A stretch of DNA of 64,000 nucleotides from Mugil cephalus (lineage: Eukaryota > Chordata > Actinopteri > Mugiliformes > Mugilidae). The notes below the pieces were generated by a model, which did not search any database, had not been told where the DNA came from, and saw only the letters and a program-made list of their open reading frames with translations. The stretch covers positions 6,242,357-6,306,356 of the forward strand of contig NC_061789.1 in the NCBI RefSeq assembly GCF_022458985.1. Direction: 5' to 3'. Positions 27,810 through 38,819 of this stretch are shown piece after piece (position 1 is the first letter of the stretch; every line of letters begins with the position of its first letter). The translations under genes were made by a program, and so were the position numbers.

Positions 27810-30800
27810 TTCATCCCCCTCATATTCTCTTGAATCATCATTTTCCGACAAATCAGGGATGGGTCAGGGCCACAGCAGTGAGTGTTTTTTTTCTCTATCT
27901 GTCCGCTCCAATCTGCTTTAAACCAACATGACCTTTCACCCCATGTCAAAACAACCTCGGTGCACCAACATTGTTTAATGTCACTTCAGCCGAACGCTCT
28001 CACTTGATCTGAATCGCCCCAAGAGATCACACACCCACACACACACACACACACACACACTCACAAAACAAAACAAAACAAAAAAAACATTCCCCGGTTA
28101 ACGTTCTGCCTGATGATCACTGGTCTGTGAAATGAAATGTTTTTTTTGGGGGGGCCCCCGAGTGGAGCCCGAACACCAAGTGACCCACTTCACCGGAGAC
28201 AGAGAACGGGCCGGGAGTGGACCTCAGCTCATCTACAGCCTCCTTTAACAGTTCAGATACAGTGTCAGCCTGCATGCAATGCACTGTGTCACTGAACTAT
28301 TTCTTTCGGCATCCCTGCACCCTGCCCAGCTGTACTTTAATCTCTAGGTCGCGTATCCTAAAAATACCACCCCCCCTCCTTCTCTTTCTCTCTGACAGTC
28401 CCACTCTCTCTGTAGTACACGTTCATACAGAAGAAGTACTTATCTGTCGGGGCCATGACAGCAAAGAAGGCGTTACCAAAACAAATATATTAAAAAAAAT
28501 GGGTGTAACCCACGGTCATGAGTGCAGCGCTCTCGGATCAAGTACTCTTTTGGCGTTAGAAGAAAGTACAGGCAGTTCCTGGTGGACACAATAACCAGCT
28601 TTATTTGGACTAATTTTTTTTTAGTTTTAGGACATTTGGCTGTTGAAGAAACTATCAGGAGTTTTTCTTTTCAAGAGTATGTGAGGGGTAAGTCATGCAT
28701 GTTTAAACCTACAGGAATTGTCTATACGTTTCAGAGTATTTACATTTCTTTGATAGCTCGGCAGAGAAAAGTGATCAGAGTTACGGCTACAAATTCGTTT
28801 TCCTGAAGATGCGCAAGCAAATAGAGTGTTTGAAACACTTTAAAACACTTCAACATCCAGGAAAAGACAGAGCAGAGCAGACGCTTTTCTTTCAAACTTC
28901 TGTTTGCTTTCAAAGACTTGACCTGTCACCAGCAGGGACGTTGGCAGCGGGAGGAGAGGGAGGAAGACTGAGGAGGAGTGTTGGAAGACAGTTCAGAAAA
29001 AAAAAGAAAAAAGAAAAACATGTCTTCATCTATCACACCTCAGATAAGATAGAACAGGCCACGGAGAAATGTGAGATGTTACACATCTCTCGTATTTGTA
29101 CGTCATGTAACATGGCTCAGATGGAGCTAATTTAAACCACCTTTGTCTTATCTGAAATTGGAGAATCCCTCCGTTTACATTATTTTGAACTTAGTGTCTG
29201 TGAAGAATTTCCCACCCAAATCAAAAACAGTGCAAAGTTGGTGTCGCATGCGACCGGCAGTTATCCTTTTGTTCAACATTCAAGTGAAACCAACACAGGT
29301 GGCACTCGAAAACTGCAGTTACCACTTTCTGCCATAGGTGTCGCCAAAGAGAACAGAAGCAAGATCCTACGTATTGCTATTTTTTAATGTCTGGGAGGAC
29401 AAATATTCCTACAGGTTATCGAGAAAATAGTCATAAAAGTGGTCAATTGGGTGAAATTAGCTTTGAAATAGACTAAGATGAGACACATACCCCAAATAAT
29501 TATTATGCCAAATGTGTTCTTCGAACCGAAAAACATGTAAAACAGTTTTAACTGTGTTGCAAAATGTTCTTATTAACACTGATAAGAAAGCTTTATCATT
29601 TCATATTAACAATAAAAACACAAGAACGGCATCTATCCTTCCACCTCGAAGTGGATCTCCGCAAAATGAACTATCCCTCGAGAGATTTCACTCAAAACGC
29701 GATGGAAAGTATGTGCAGGGCTGCACAGCTCTTGTTTTCACTGGCCTCCCTCCCTTCCAGCTGCTTCATGTTAAAAAGTGACCACCCCTCACTTCATGTG
29801 TTGTGGCTGCCAAGAGTAGCTGCTCGCGTGCTGACGTACAGCTCAGATGTTTTGGGTGGGGTCCCTTCATCACGGCTCTGATTTAATCCCAGCAGCACAC
29901 TAGGAAGGAGGTCACATGGTGCATGTCATTTCCTTGTTTCTGTGTTAACTCGGCCAAAGAGGAGGAAACGCGTTGCACTAAAGCTGAGAAAAACAGAAAA
30001 ATGAAAAGAGTTTTGGCACTGAACTGGAATTCTTTGCTCTGAGCTGCGGCGCATACCATTAACTACTTGAGCGTTGCCTGTGGGATAAGCCCTTCTGAAA
30101 ATACACAACACATAACAACCTACATTATCTATGCCGCCAGTATTCCCCCGCTGCATCACGAACGCTGTCAAAAGCCTCGCACATTTCTGCTTTCTCCAAC
30201 CATCCGCTGCCTCAGGCGTGTGCGCTGCCAGCGGCATGGACACCCCATCCCCTCTGCAGTTGAATGAGTTTACCCTGAAGGTGCAACAGCGGCTCCCTTC
30301 ATCGTCATGGCAGCTAAATGTGAGGCAGGATTTGCCTTTTTTCTATTATTTACCACAAGAAGATGAAGGTGTTTTATACTTTTACTATATATATATTTTT
30401 TTTCTTTTCTGAAACGCCCGGAGAGTTGAATCAATGAATCATGTCGTTTACTGATAAATTTTGGAGTAACTTAAATCAAGAGTCAGACATTTTAGGAAAT
30501 GCTTTTCTTTGTTTTCTTGCCAAGGGCTAGAGAAGAGGATCAACATGACTCTAATATCTGCACAGTAAATGTGAAGCTATACAGCCTGCAGTTAGTTAGC
30601 TTAAGTTAGATTAGCTGTCCTGGATGTCACAAAGAAACATGCATACCAGCCGATCTGTAGTAATTACATACCACAGCATGTTAATTTTACCCTTCAATTA
30701 AATCGAATATCGCATGTCAGTGACATGCTAAGACAAACTAGCAAGTTGTTGTACTGTACATTAAACATATTAATCATGCAAGTATTTCCCAAATCCTTGG

Positions 30801-33530
30801 CATTTCTAAAATAACATTTTAATTATTACAGGTACTTAAAGGTCCCACGACACTCCCAATAGCTGGCGTAAGAGCTAAGTAGGCCGTCCCCTCATGAAAA
30901 GTCCAGTCCGGTCTAATGGACTTAGGAGGCAATGGGCACGCATTAGTGCACGCCCCCAAGTACAGGATGAGTCATCAACATTTTCAAAGCAAAAACCTGG
31001 ATTGAACTAAGCAAATAGGCAGGAGCCGATTACCGCATGGGTGATTATCTTTCAGCTGACCCCAGCTAATGCAATGAGTAGCTTCTCATTTCTTAAACAA
31101 CCATGAGGAAAGACACATCCTGGCGTCGTGGAGAATGTGTTAGTCTGTTTGAGAAGGGTTAAATCATAGGCGTGCATCAAGCAGAGAAAACAGCTAAGGA
31201 GACTGAAGCAGAAATTACTAAAACTTGAGTTAAGAGCTTATAAGAAATATTAGAGTGTGTGACTTCTTCTTTGGTGGAAGAAGGCAGTGCATGAACTTTA
31301 ATAAACCATTACAAATACTTTAAAGCTGACTTTTTCTTACTCTTGGGACACATAGTGGTAGTGTTCATATAATGTCACTTAAATATCAAATTTGATCCCA
31401 TGTGGATGTTGTGCTTGACAACAGGTGTTTCGGGCTGTCGCTCCCACCGCAGCCTTGAAAGAGTGACAGGTCGCATTGAGCGAGATGTCTGGTTCAAAGC
31501 GATACCTTTTCACTCTGTCACTCTCAGACAACAAGCAGTCTGTTGGACTTACTCATCCTCAGAGAGATTCAAAATGGCAGCGCCATGGCAGCACCAGTGA
31601 GCATAAATCAGTCTGAAACAGAGCAAAAATGGCAGGGGACTGCTGCCAGGTGGCTGACTGTTTGTCTTGATCCCTTGAACGAATGTTTGTCTGGTCTGTG
31701 AACGCAGACAGACGGTCTCATTGTGCAACGTGTTTGTTTTGGTCAAAACAGAAGTGACCAGTGAACCCCTTCATCCAACCACAAATTGTCCAGTCGTAGG
31801 TTTGCAGCCACAACTAGAATACAGAAGAAGCATGAAGCCTGGCTTAAAATTAACCTGTTGTTAGGTGCATCTGGCGGTTTCAGCCACCTGCAGCTAACGT
31901 TAGCTTAAGTTAGCTAGCACGCTGCAGCTGCCATTTCTGCAGTGAGGTTCTAGAAATAGTAGAAAATGCCAGACATGCGTTCTACTTTTGGATGTCTAAT
32001 GAAAGAGCTGCCCAAAAAAACAAGAAACAGAGAGTAGCATTTCACACGTGGGAGGAGTTCTTGGGATATTTTGCCATTTAAAATATGTTGAGGCCAACAT
32101 GGAGGAATGAAAGTGACTCTTAATACGTTTAGCCAATTTAGGAAGTAAGAAAAAAGAAAAACATTTTTATTTTTAAGTAACATTTAATTTCTTTGGGGGT
32201 TTTATGTTCAGTGGTACTATATAATTAAAAACTGAATTGTGATTTAAAAAAAATGCATGATGCCAGAACACTGACTTTAATCTTTTGGCATCGAAACTAA
32301 AGTTTGTTTAGTTTCACTGGTTTTTGGTTTCTATATTTGTTTTTTTCAGTTTCAGTGTTTTGTTTTTCAGTTTCAACTTAGTGGCAGGATTTTGGCACGG
32401 AGGGGAGGGGACGAGTGAAAGCGCCTCCAGGTTATAAAACGGGGCTGAGACCGATGACCGTGGCCTCTGCTGCTGCTGCTGCTGCCTGTTCCTACTGAAA
32501 GATGATATGGATGCCAATGCCAAATTCTTCTTTCAATGCCAAATTCTTCTTTCAGTGCCAAAGATTAAAGTCGGAACTCTGGCCCCGTAAAAGCGGAATT
32601 CATTTGCAAAATGCACGGAAAACAAATCCGCTATATGCTTTAACTGCATGGTAAAAGCCCATGTTAAAAATCCAATTACTTTCAAACATTATTAATTGTG
32701 CGCCATTATTACATGCAATACAAAGTGCGCCCCACCTTCATCAATATGGCAGTTGTGCTGATGCATCACTGCTGTGAATGGCTAATGAGATATATATCTA
32801 ATTTATGGCTCCAATTGGCACCAACAGCGGCCATTTAACTGTGAAAATCAATGTCCACCGATTACTTAAGCAACGCCCGTATATTATATAAAGCTTGTCC
32901 CTCATCGTTCCAGGCTCTGAGTTCATGATACCCTTCTAGTATAGTTCTCACCACTCCAAGTATTTCCAAGTGAAACAAGCTGAGCATAAAAATATTGCCA
33001 GCTGAAGGAGCTCTAGTATCTTTGTATTTTTCCTTTGCGTTTAGTGCTCAAAGTAAAGGTCTGGGGAACATTTCCCTACATTTTATGTCAGTTAACCGCA
33101 CCAGTCGCTCCTGCTGGACGTCAACTCGGTCCGAGTTCAGATTTTGTGCCAACTCTCCGCAACTGCATTAAGACTCACTTTCATTCCTTGTCACGACATC
33201 GCATCCAGTCCCCTTCTTGTGTTTACGCCCCTTTAGCGCACAGTCTGTTGAGATGGCAAGAAGACGAGGTCACGCATTTAGAATTTAGCCCAGAGCGCTA
33301 AAACATCACTTTATGAATAATGTCGTCCTCTTGGGTGAAAAGAAAAAAAGAAAAGAAAAAAGAAAAACATTCCGTCTGGTCTCTTGTCAGACACCGCCCT
33401 CGCTGTGTCTCTCCCGGCTGTCTGTCCCTCTGTATCGTCCTCTTGAACTTTTCTTGACTCGCCTTTTAAAATGCAGCCTCAGACACATTTCAACAGCTCC
33501 TTTTATGATGATTTAATAACAGATTTTACA
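27810..33530. other. No gene seen; probably intron or upstream flank of the paralemmin gene
   Basis: CA repeat at 28.03 kb, poly-A/T runs and short frames only. I looked here for the paralemmin coiled-coil exons (EKRKRQ, LRERW-type motifs) and did not find them. Confidence 0.5.
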
Positions 33531-33535
33531 GAGAC

Positions 33536-33880
33536 ATCCATAACATTATGACCACTGCTAGTTGAAGTAAATGGCTTTGACCACATCAGGACAATCCAAT
33601 GTTCTCTTGGGAAATTTTTGGACCTGGCATTCATTCATGTGGAAGTTACTTAGACATGTAGCAGCCACCTAGACCAGACCAGGCACCCCCACCCCATAGC
33701 AATGATACCCCTTGACCCTTGACCTTAACCCTAACCACTCAAAAAACAACCCTAACAGCACCTGGACTCCAAATTCACTAGATCCCAAACTGATTAAATA
33801 TCTGTGGTCCACAGAGGCCCCTCCCCTCAACCCATAGGACCCAAAGCCCCTCACCCCCCACTAACAACATCCTGTTATCC
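33536..33880. mobile_element. mariner-type remnant, opposite orientation
   Basis: Starts atccataacattatgacc, then tagaccagaccaggcacccc, aactgattaaatatctgtgg and agaggcccctcccctcaacc. It is the reverse orientation of the 10.1- and 27.5-kb copies. The right terminus is not recognisable. Confidence 0.55.
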
Positions 33881-34557
33881 TGTCAAAATCTCATGCGTAA
33901 TACTCACAGGAAGTACAGTATCCCCGTCACAGACTTTACCGTAACAAGTCGATGTGATGCAGCCTATACGTCTAAGACATAAACGCTGCTCTGAACCATT
34001 TCTGTCACGAGCTCTGACGTGCGTCTCGTTGCGTTGACACACATTATTTCGGCGTGTGTGTGCGTGTGTGTGTCGGGGAACAAACCAAAAGTCAAAAGAC
34101 GCCTGAGGAGGAGACAGAGGAGGCAGCTGCTGCCAGAAAAGAGGCCTCTCAAGAAGAACAACACAAAGCGAATCAACTGTGCAGCTGCAGCCAGAGCACG
34201 ATCTGTAATGTAAACCCAAAGACAAACCAGACGTAGGACACGTGTTATTGAAACCAAATTTGAAAGCACACCAGAACTAAGGTGAATAACTGATGCTTAT
34301 TTGTCCCAGACATGTATTGCACAGACAGTACAGGCCACATTCAGCTGAAAATAATCTCAGTGCCTCTTAACATGATGACTAAACTCAGTTCAACTCATCT
34401 CTGATGTTGACACTGAAATATTCATAGCAGAGCAGAGGAAAAAAAAAATAAAAAAAACGGGCTAGAAATTAGTTAAATGTTACAGGCTCTGTGTCGGTTT
34501 TAAGTGTCCGACCGTGGAGAGCACTTCAAAATCTTCCTCTTTTCATTTTCCCCACAG

Positions 34558-34582
34558 GCCGGCACTGACAAGGACGTACAAG
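34558..34582 (+). CDS. palm3: Paralemmin-family gene, 25-nt microexon
   Basis: The 25-nt segment lies between a strong acceptor (pyrimidine tract ending cccacag at 34551-34557) and a consensus donor (gtaagaag from 34583). In the only useful frame it reads AGTDKDVQ plus one base, so it enters in phase 0 and leaves in phase 1. The terminal exon at 36216 starts with the last two bases of a codon, so direct joining gives GTC (Val) and an open reading frame, AGTDKDVQ-VLGMLAVQ. Joining it instead to the exon at 35664 hits a stop within three codons. The exon call rests on splice sites and phase, not on similarity. The upstream exon that should feed it in phase 0 was not found. Confidence 0.55.
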
Positions 34583-34813
34583 GTAAGAAGTCAGCTGCAC
34601 AGTAGTCGACATTAGCTCGACGTCGGCCTCCGTCCCCACATTGTCACTCTCATCACTACGCCTGGTTTGAATATATTCTCTCATGGCTGAGGATAATTTG
34701 CCATAACTAAGTCTTTGCTGCAAGAATAATCATTTAAAATCGCTGTGACAGAATGGAGCCGTGGCTGGGAAACAGCTTTTCTTTGACTGTAAGGACATTA
34801 CTGAGACTGTTCC

Positions 34814-34837
34814 TGCATGCATGCATGCATGCATGTG
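34814..34837. repeat. (GCAT)n microsatellite
   Basis: ctgcatgcatgcatgcatgc tandem tetranucleotide in the intron after the paralemmin microexon; self-complementary. Confidence 0.9.
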
Positions 34838-35177
34838 ACCCTCTCTGATTATCACCACCCTGACCACAAGCATCTGATTGCATCCCCTAAATAAAGTATT
34901 TGCTTTGTGTCAAACATTTCAATAAACAGACTTACATTCAATTAAAGAAAACTAAGGCAAGGTCTTCAGGAAATCTGAAAAAGTCCTTTGTTTTAGCTTT
35001 TTGTTTAAGAAATGCCATTGTGTTTTTAAAAGAGATGGTCCTCTTGTTGTCATCAAGCAGCTCTTCAGGCTCTTTGTCTGTAGAGACATCTAGTGGCCAC
35101 TAAGAAGTATGACAAGGTTATTGCCCACTCATCAAAAGAGATGTCAAACATCCCTCGTCTTAACCTATTATCTGTTA

Positions 35178-35275
35178 TACCAATCGGCCACAACATTAAA
35201 TCCAGTGACAGTAAATAGCATTGACTAATTGAGTATCTGTGGGATGATCCACAGAGGTCCCTCCCTGACATTGTA
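35178..35275. mobile_element. mariner-type remnant, short, internally deleted
   Basis: accaatcggccacaacatta at the left, then gagtatctgtgggatgatcc and cacagaggtccctcc. About 100 bp survive. It lies in the intron between the paralemmin microexon and the 35664 exon. Confidence 0.5.
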
Positions 35276-35663
35276 TAATATAAAACACTCTTCTTCTCAT
35301 GGTAGAAGTGAATTTGCTAGGAGGTACTAGCATCGGTTTACGTACCATTAGCATTAGCAGTAAACGTCCACTGGTCATTTAACTTTTTTGAGGTTTGTTT
35401 TACACTGAAAAGCTAAATCTGGCTTAGAAATCTGGTCAAACTCACCTCAGCATGGCACCTTGTCACCTTTGCACTCTGTTAGTTATGTTTTAAATCGTAA
35501 GAGGCAGTAAGGTGCATCTTATACAGAACTGAGGAAGAGGAATGTACAAGGCGCTATCATGGAATAAGAATCCATAACTGGCCTACAATTAGGCTCAAGT
35601 GTCCTGTGATCATATGAATCTTTCTCCTCATCCTAATTTCAACTGATGTGTTTTCTTTTTCAG

Positions 35664-35751
35664 TGAATTAAAAAAAGAAAAGCTGTGGATCACTTCTCCT
35701 TACAAATGGCACAAAGGACGTTTCATGAAACTGGCCAAGATGGCCGATCAG
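35664..35751 (+). CDS. Optional exon between the paralemmin microexon and terminal exon (possible alternative start exon)
   Basis: The 88-nt segment has a good acceptor (ttttctttttcag ending at 35663) and a good donor (cag|gtgaga at 35751/35752). Two frames are of interest. Starting at ATG 35706 it reads MAQRTFHETGQDGRS and leaves in phase 1, which joins in frame to the paralemmin terminal exon; the GQDG-S stretch recalls PALM2 just before its conserved block. That frame has a TGA as its first codon, so it cannot be entered from upstream coding sequence and would act as an alternative start exon. The second frame is open across the whole exon and leaves in phase 0 with ...KLAKMADQ, which joins in frame to the misp3-like exon at 41135; ATG 35739 there has A at -3 and G at +4. 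The true CDS limits and parent gene are uncertain. Confidence 0.45.
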
Positions 35752-36215
35752 GTGAGACGCATGAATAGATTTTGTCACGAGTAGCCATACATTTGTAGAT
35801 TTATGTGCTATTGTAGGCCTTTAGCAATGGCCAAAATGTTCATAGCTAAATACAAGTTGACAAACAGAAACGTAGGCAAAAGACTAGTCTCAGTTATTTG
35901 CATTAGTCTCCGTTCAAGTTCGCCCCCTCGGGGTCCGACTTAACGACGGGGCCTGACAACGTTGTTATATTTAGCCCACTTGTTATTTCTGTTCGTTAAT
36001 TTTTCAAGCTCACTGGAGGGCTGTGTTAGGAGAAAGCATTTTGTTCACTTTATTCCTGTAATTTTTGTTGTGTGGGGTCACATTAGTCACACAAAGCTCT
36101 GTTTCTGACCTGGCATTAACCTATGGACCTTTCCACTTTTAATTATACCGATGCTAGCCATGGTATCGATGCTATCGATACGCCCGTCCTTATTCTTTGC
36201 CTCTTTTGATTGCAG

Positions 36216-37054
36216 TCCTGGGAATGTTGGCGGTGCAGGTGGAGAGAGACCCCAAGACGGGCGCCACCGTTGTCAGGTCAGTGGCCCCCGTGTCCACGCC
36301 GACCAGCGGGCCACAGGCCACCACCATCTTTGATGACGGCAGGAAGAGCATCCACACATTCGGCGGATCGCCAGGTCAACCTTCAAGCGAGGAACTCGGT
36401 CAGATCTTGAGCGCAATCGACGGGGTCGGCCTGAAAGTTCTGCTGGATGAGGCCTCGGTCGTACCAAAGACGCCAGAGACGAAGACACACAGTGTAGAAG
36501 CCGGGAGAGCTCCAGAGGAAATAATCCTGACTTCCACCTCCCACTACGCCGTGTCAAAGGATGACGGGCTCTTAGACGGGTTTAGAAGCAGCCCCTCGGA
36601 AGTTACCGTGGAGAAGTGCGCTGTAAGCGTGGGAAACACCGATGATAAAACCATGCAGGCGGTTCCAGACGTAGCAGAAAACGTCGATGAAATAGACGCT
36701 GAAAGGTTGGAGGACGGTCCCGTCACGCTCATGTTCCTGGGATACGCCGACGCTTCGACCGACCAAGACGACCAAGACGGCATGATCACGGTGGAGCGAG
36801 TGATAATCACTGAGGACGGGGAAGAGCACGTCGTGGGACCTGAGACGCCTGCTTCGCTTCAGTCACCGTTGGGTCAGGTAGTGGAGCGAGAGGATGGGAA
36901 AGACCCCGGAGCGTTTCAGGACATTCCCCTAAATGAAAGTGCAGTTAAAGCCCAGGGAGCGGAAGGTGATAACGGGCAGCACAATACATCTTCACCCACT
37001 ACAGAAAAGGAAAAAGGCAAGCGTAAGACCTGCCAGTGTTGCTCCGTCATGTAA
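36216..37054 (+). CDS. palm3: Paralemmin-family protein, terminal coding exon with CaaX box (best fit paralemmin-3)
   Basis: Paralemmins are lipid-anchored proteins of the inner plasma membrane linked to membrane dynamics and cell shape. After acceptor gattgcag the exon encodes 279 residues counting the split Val. Residues 1-25 (VLGMLAVQVERDPKTG...) are the conserved paralemmin block, followed by TIFDDGRKSIH at 37-47 and PVTLMFLGYADA at 169-180, which corresponds to the PVTMIFMGY motif of PALM1 and PALM2. The tail is lysine-rich and ends KTCQCCSVM: CSVM is a CaaX box for prenylation, and the two upstream Cys are likely palmitoylation sites. The middle is acidic and low in complexity. PALM3 is favoured over PALM1 (ends CCSIM) and PALM2 (ends CCVVM) because of the VQVERDPKTG-type block and KTCQCC ending; the misp3-like neighbour agrees. 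The N-terminal coiled-coil exons are not seen. Family is near certain, paralogue is inferred. Confidence 0.9.
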
Positions 37055-37842
37055 GAAATGACTGAAGAAGGAGACTCTTTAATTTCATGTTCTAAATTTG
37101 CATCATTTGTTTCATACGGTGATTTTCATTAGATGTTAGAACACCTGCTTCACTGCCGCCTTAGTGACTGGTTTGAGAGCACACCACATGGCTGTTAGCT
37201 CCACCACTTGACCTCACTTTGGCAAAGACAGCGACATTTATTGAGCTGTGTGTCTTTTACAGCAACTGAGACTGCCGGTAGCTCTTAAAGGCTATTAAAC
37301 TCCACTTCTACCCCCTGGTGGACAAAGCTGAGAGCTTCAACATGCCCCCGCCCAAGCATTCATCTCATTCTCGTCTTTCTCTCGATACTGTATGTTTAGC
37401 AGTGTGTTATCCTACAGGAACACAATGAACCAAATACCTAAAGAGGCTCATTATCCAGCTTTGGTGTGATTCATTGTGTCTACTTCAGTTTTTATTTGGA
37501 AGAGTACACGAAAATGAGTTAGAACTGTAACAGCTTTGGATAATTTTTTAAATTCTTCCCAATTTGGCTGTAGCTACCACTCAGGACAATGAGGACTTTG
37601 TATTGGACAATTAAACACAAGTTTTACATGGCTCTGGTGTGAAAATATTTTTACATTCGATAATTAAAATACATTTGGGGAATTATCCCTGTGAATTTGG
37701 TGTAGCCAGTGAATACCTATTATACATGTTGTATATTAAACTCTGTACTTTTTGCATTCAGTATTAAGTGATTCAAATAATACAGGTTCAAATTGCAACA
37801 GTAGAGTGGCTGTGCAACTACTGTAAACATAAACATACCTGA

Positions 37843-37956
37843 AATAAATATAACGATAAGCGGCTTTAACATATAAAGATAATGTCTTCTGTGCATTCTC
37901 AGAGCACTTTTAAATATTTTAAAGAAGCACATTAAATCGATACGCTTACAAATAAA
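37843..37956 (+). promoter_or_regulatory. Candidate polyadenylation signals of the paralemmin gene
   Basis: AATAAA hexamers occur at 37843-37848 and 37951-37956, about 0.8-0.9 kb after the stop codon. Weaker ATTAAA variants lie nearer (about 37285 and 37613). The sequence between stop and hexamers is AT-rich with no recognised transposon, as expected for a 3' UTR. Which signal is used cannot be told from sequence. Confidence 0.4.
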
Positions 37957-38087
37957 CACAAACCTGATATAAAGATGATGTAAATTCTGCTCGGGGCTAG
38001 CCAGATATTCAATCAGTTCATTTCAATTCAATTTAAGCAAAAGCAATAATATCGAAGAAACAAATTTAATTGGCTTTTTCCTTTTAA

Positions 38088-38658
38088 CCTCCTGAGACCC
38101 CGTGTCCTCATATGGGGACACTAAGTGTTATGTTTTATCGCAGCTTGTTCTGCTTCATTTAAGCCCGTTGTCCTCATTAGTGGATGCTCTAGTCTGCCAT
38201 CTAGTGGTAGTAAAGCGTCAATACACTACTCAGTGTAAAAACGTAATAGCGGATTCATTCTACAGATGATCATCACTGAAATTTACGGTATTTATTAAGG
38301 TTTCTATTTTGATATGACGTGCAAATTTACCAAGTTTTATCAACAGCAACGAGCTACAACTTCGCTAATTGGCAAGTACGTCGTTTGAGGACGTTGGAAC
38401 TTCATTTTGTTCTGTTCTGTCTTTGCTCAGCCATGTTCAGGTATTAAAATAAACTGTTTTTTATTACACATTAGGTGACTTTATTATAATACAAATAATG
38501 AAATAATCCCAGTATCCACATGAGGATTTTTCCTTCAAAAACTACTAATCCTGTTCAGAAATGGTGCTTAGTTTTTATACATCTTAGGTCCTACTAATAC
38601 CAAATACTGTGGCGAAATTAAAAACACAGAATACAATAAAGGCTCGGGTCTCAGGAGG
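38088..38658. mobile_element. piggyBac-like MITE, copy 1
   Basis: The terminal inverted repeats are CCTCCTGAGACCC at the left and its complement GGGTCTCAGGAGG at the right. The left flank is TTAA (38084-38087); the right flank is TTAG, one base off. The interior holds gtcctcatatggggac near the left end and no transposase. TTAA duplication is the hallmark of piggyBac-superfamily insertion. Length is 571 bp. Confidence 0.7.
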
Positions 38659-38710
38659 TTAGGGTTAGGGTTAGGGTTAGGGTTAGGGTTAACCCTAACC
38701 CTAACCCTAA
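38659..38710. repeat. Interstitial telomere-motif block, head-to-head
   Basis: Five TTAGGG units (38659-38688), then TTAA (38689-38692), then three CCCTAA units (38693-38710). The orientation on one strand is TTAGGG followed by CCCTAA. The block begins exactly at the right end of the piggyBac-like MITE and is followed by a hAT-like end. Confidence 0.95.
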
Positions 38711-38721
38711 CACAACCAAAA

Positions 38722-38812
38722 CCCAAAAATCAAATCAAATGATTTGGCGGCCCACTTGCAGTACTCCCCAGTGGGCCCCGGCCCACAGGTTGGGAATCAC
38801 TGGTCTATACAT
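38722..38812 (-). mobile_element. hAT-like element end (fragment)
   Basis: Read on the minus strand it begins CAGTGATTCCCAACCTGTGG and continues with a GC-rich stretch, the usual start of Charlie/hAT-type non-autonomous elements in vertebrates. Only this end is recognisable. Confidence 0.5.
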
Positions 38813-38819
38813 ATCTGAA

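Noticed and set aside
28600..28690. Possible exon between ttttttttag and gtaagtcatg
   Set aside because: The open frame has no recognised similarity and does not connect in phase to a known exon.
34019..34213. Frame ending ARSVM, superficially like a CaaX protein end
   Set aside because: No Cys at the CaaX position, begins in a GT repeat, no paralemmin blocks; the real CaaX end is at 37054.
36197..36215. ATG at 36197 as the start of the paralemmin frame
   Set aside because: It lies in the polypyrimidine tract of the acceptor ending at 36215; the six residues it would add are intronic.
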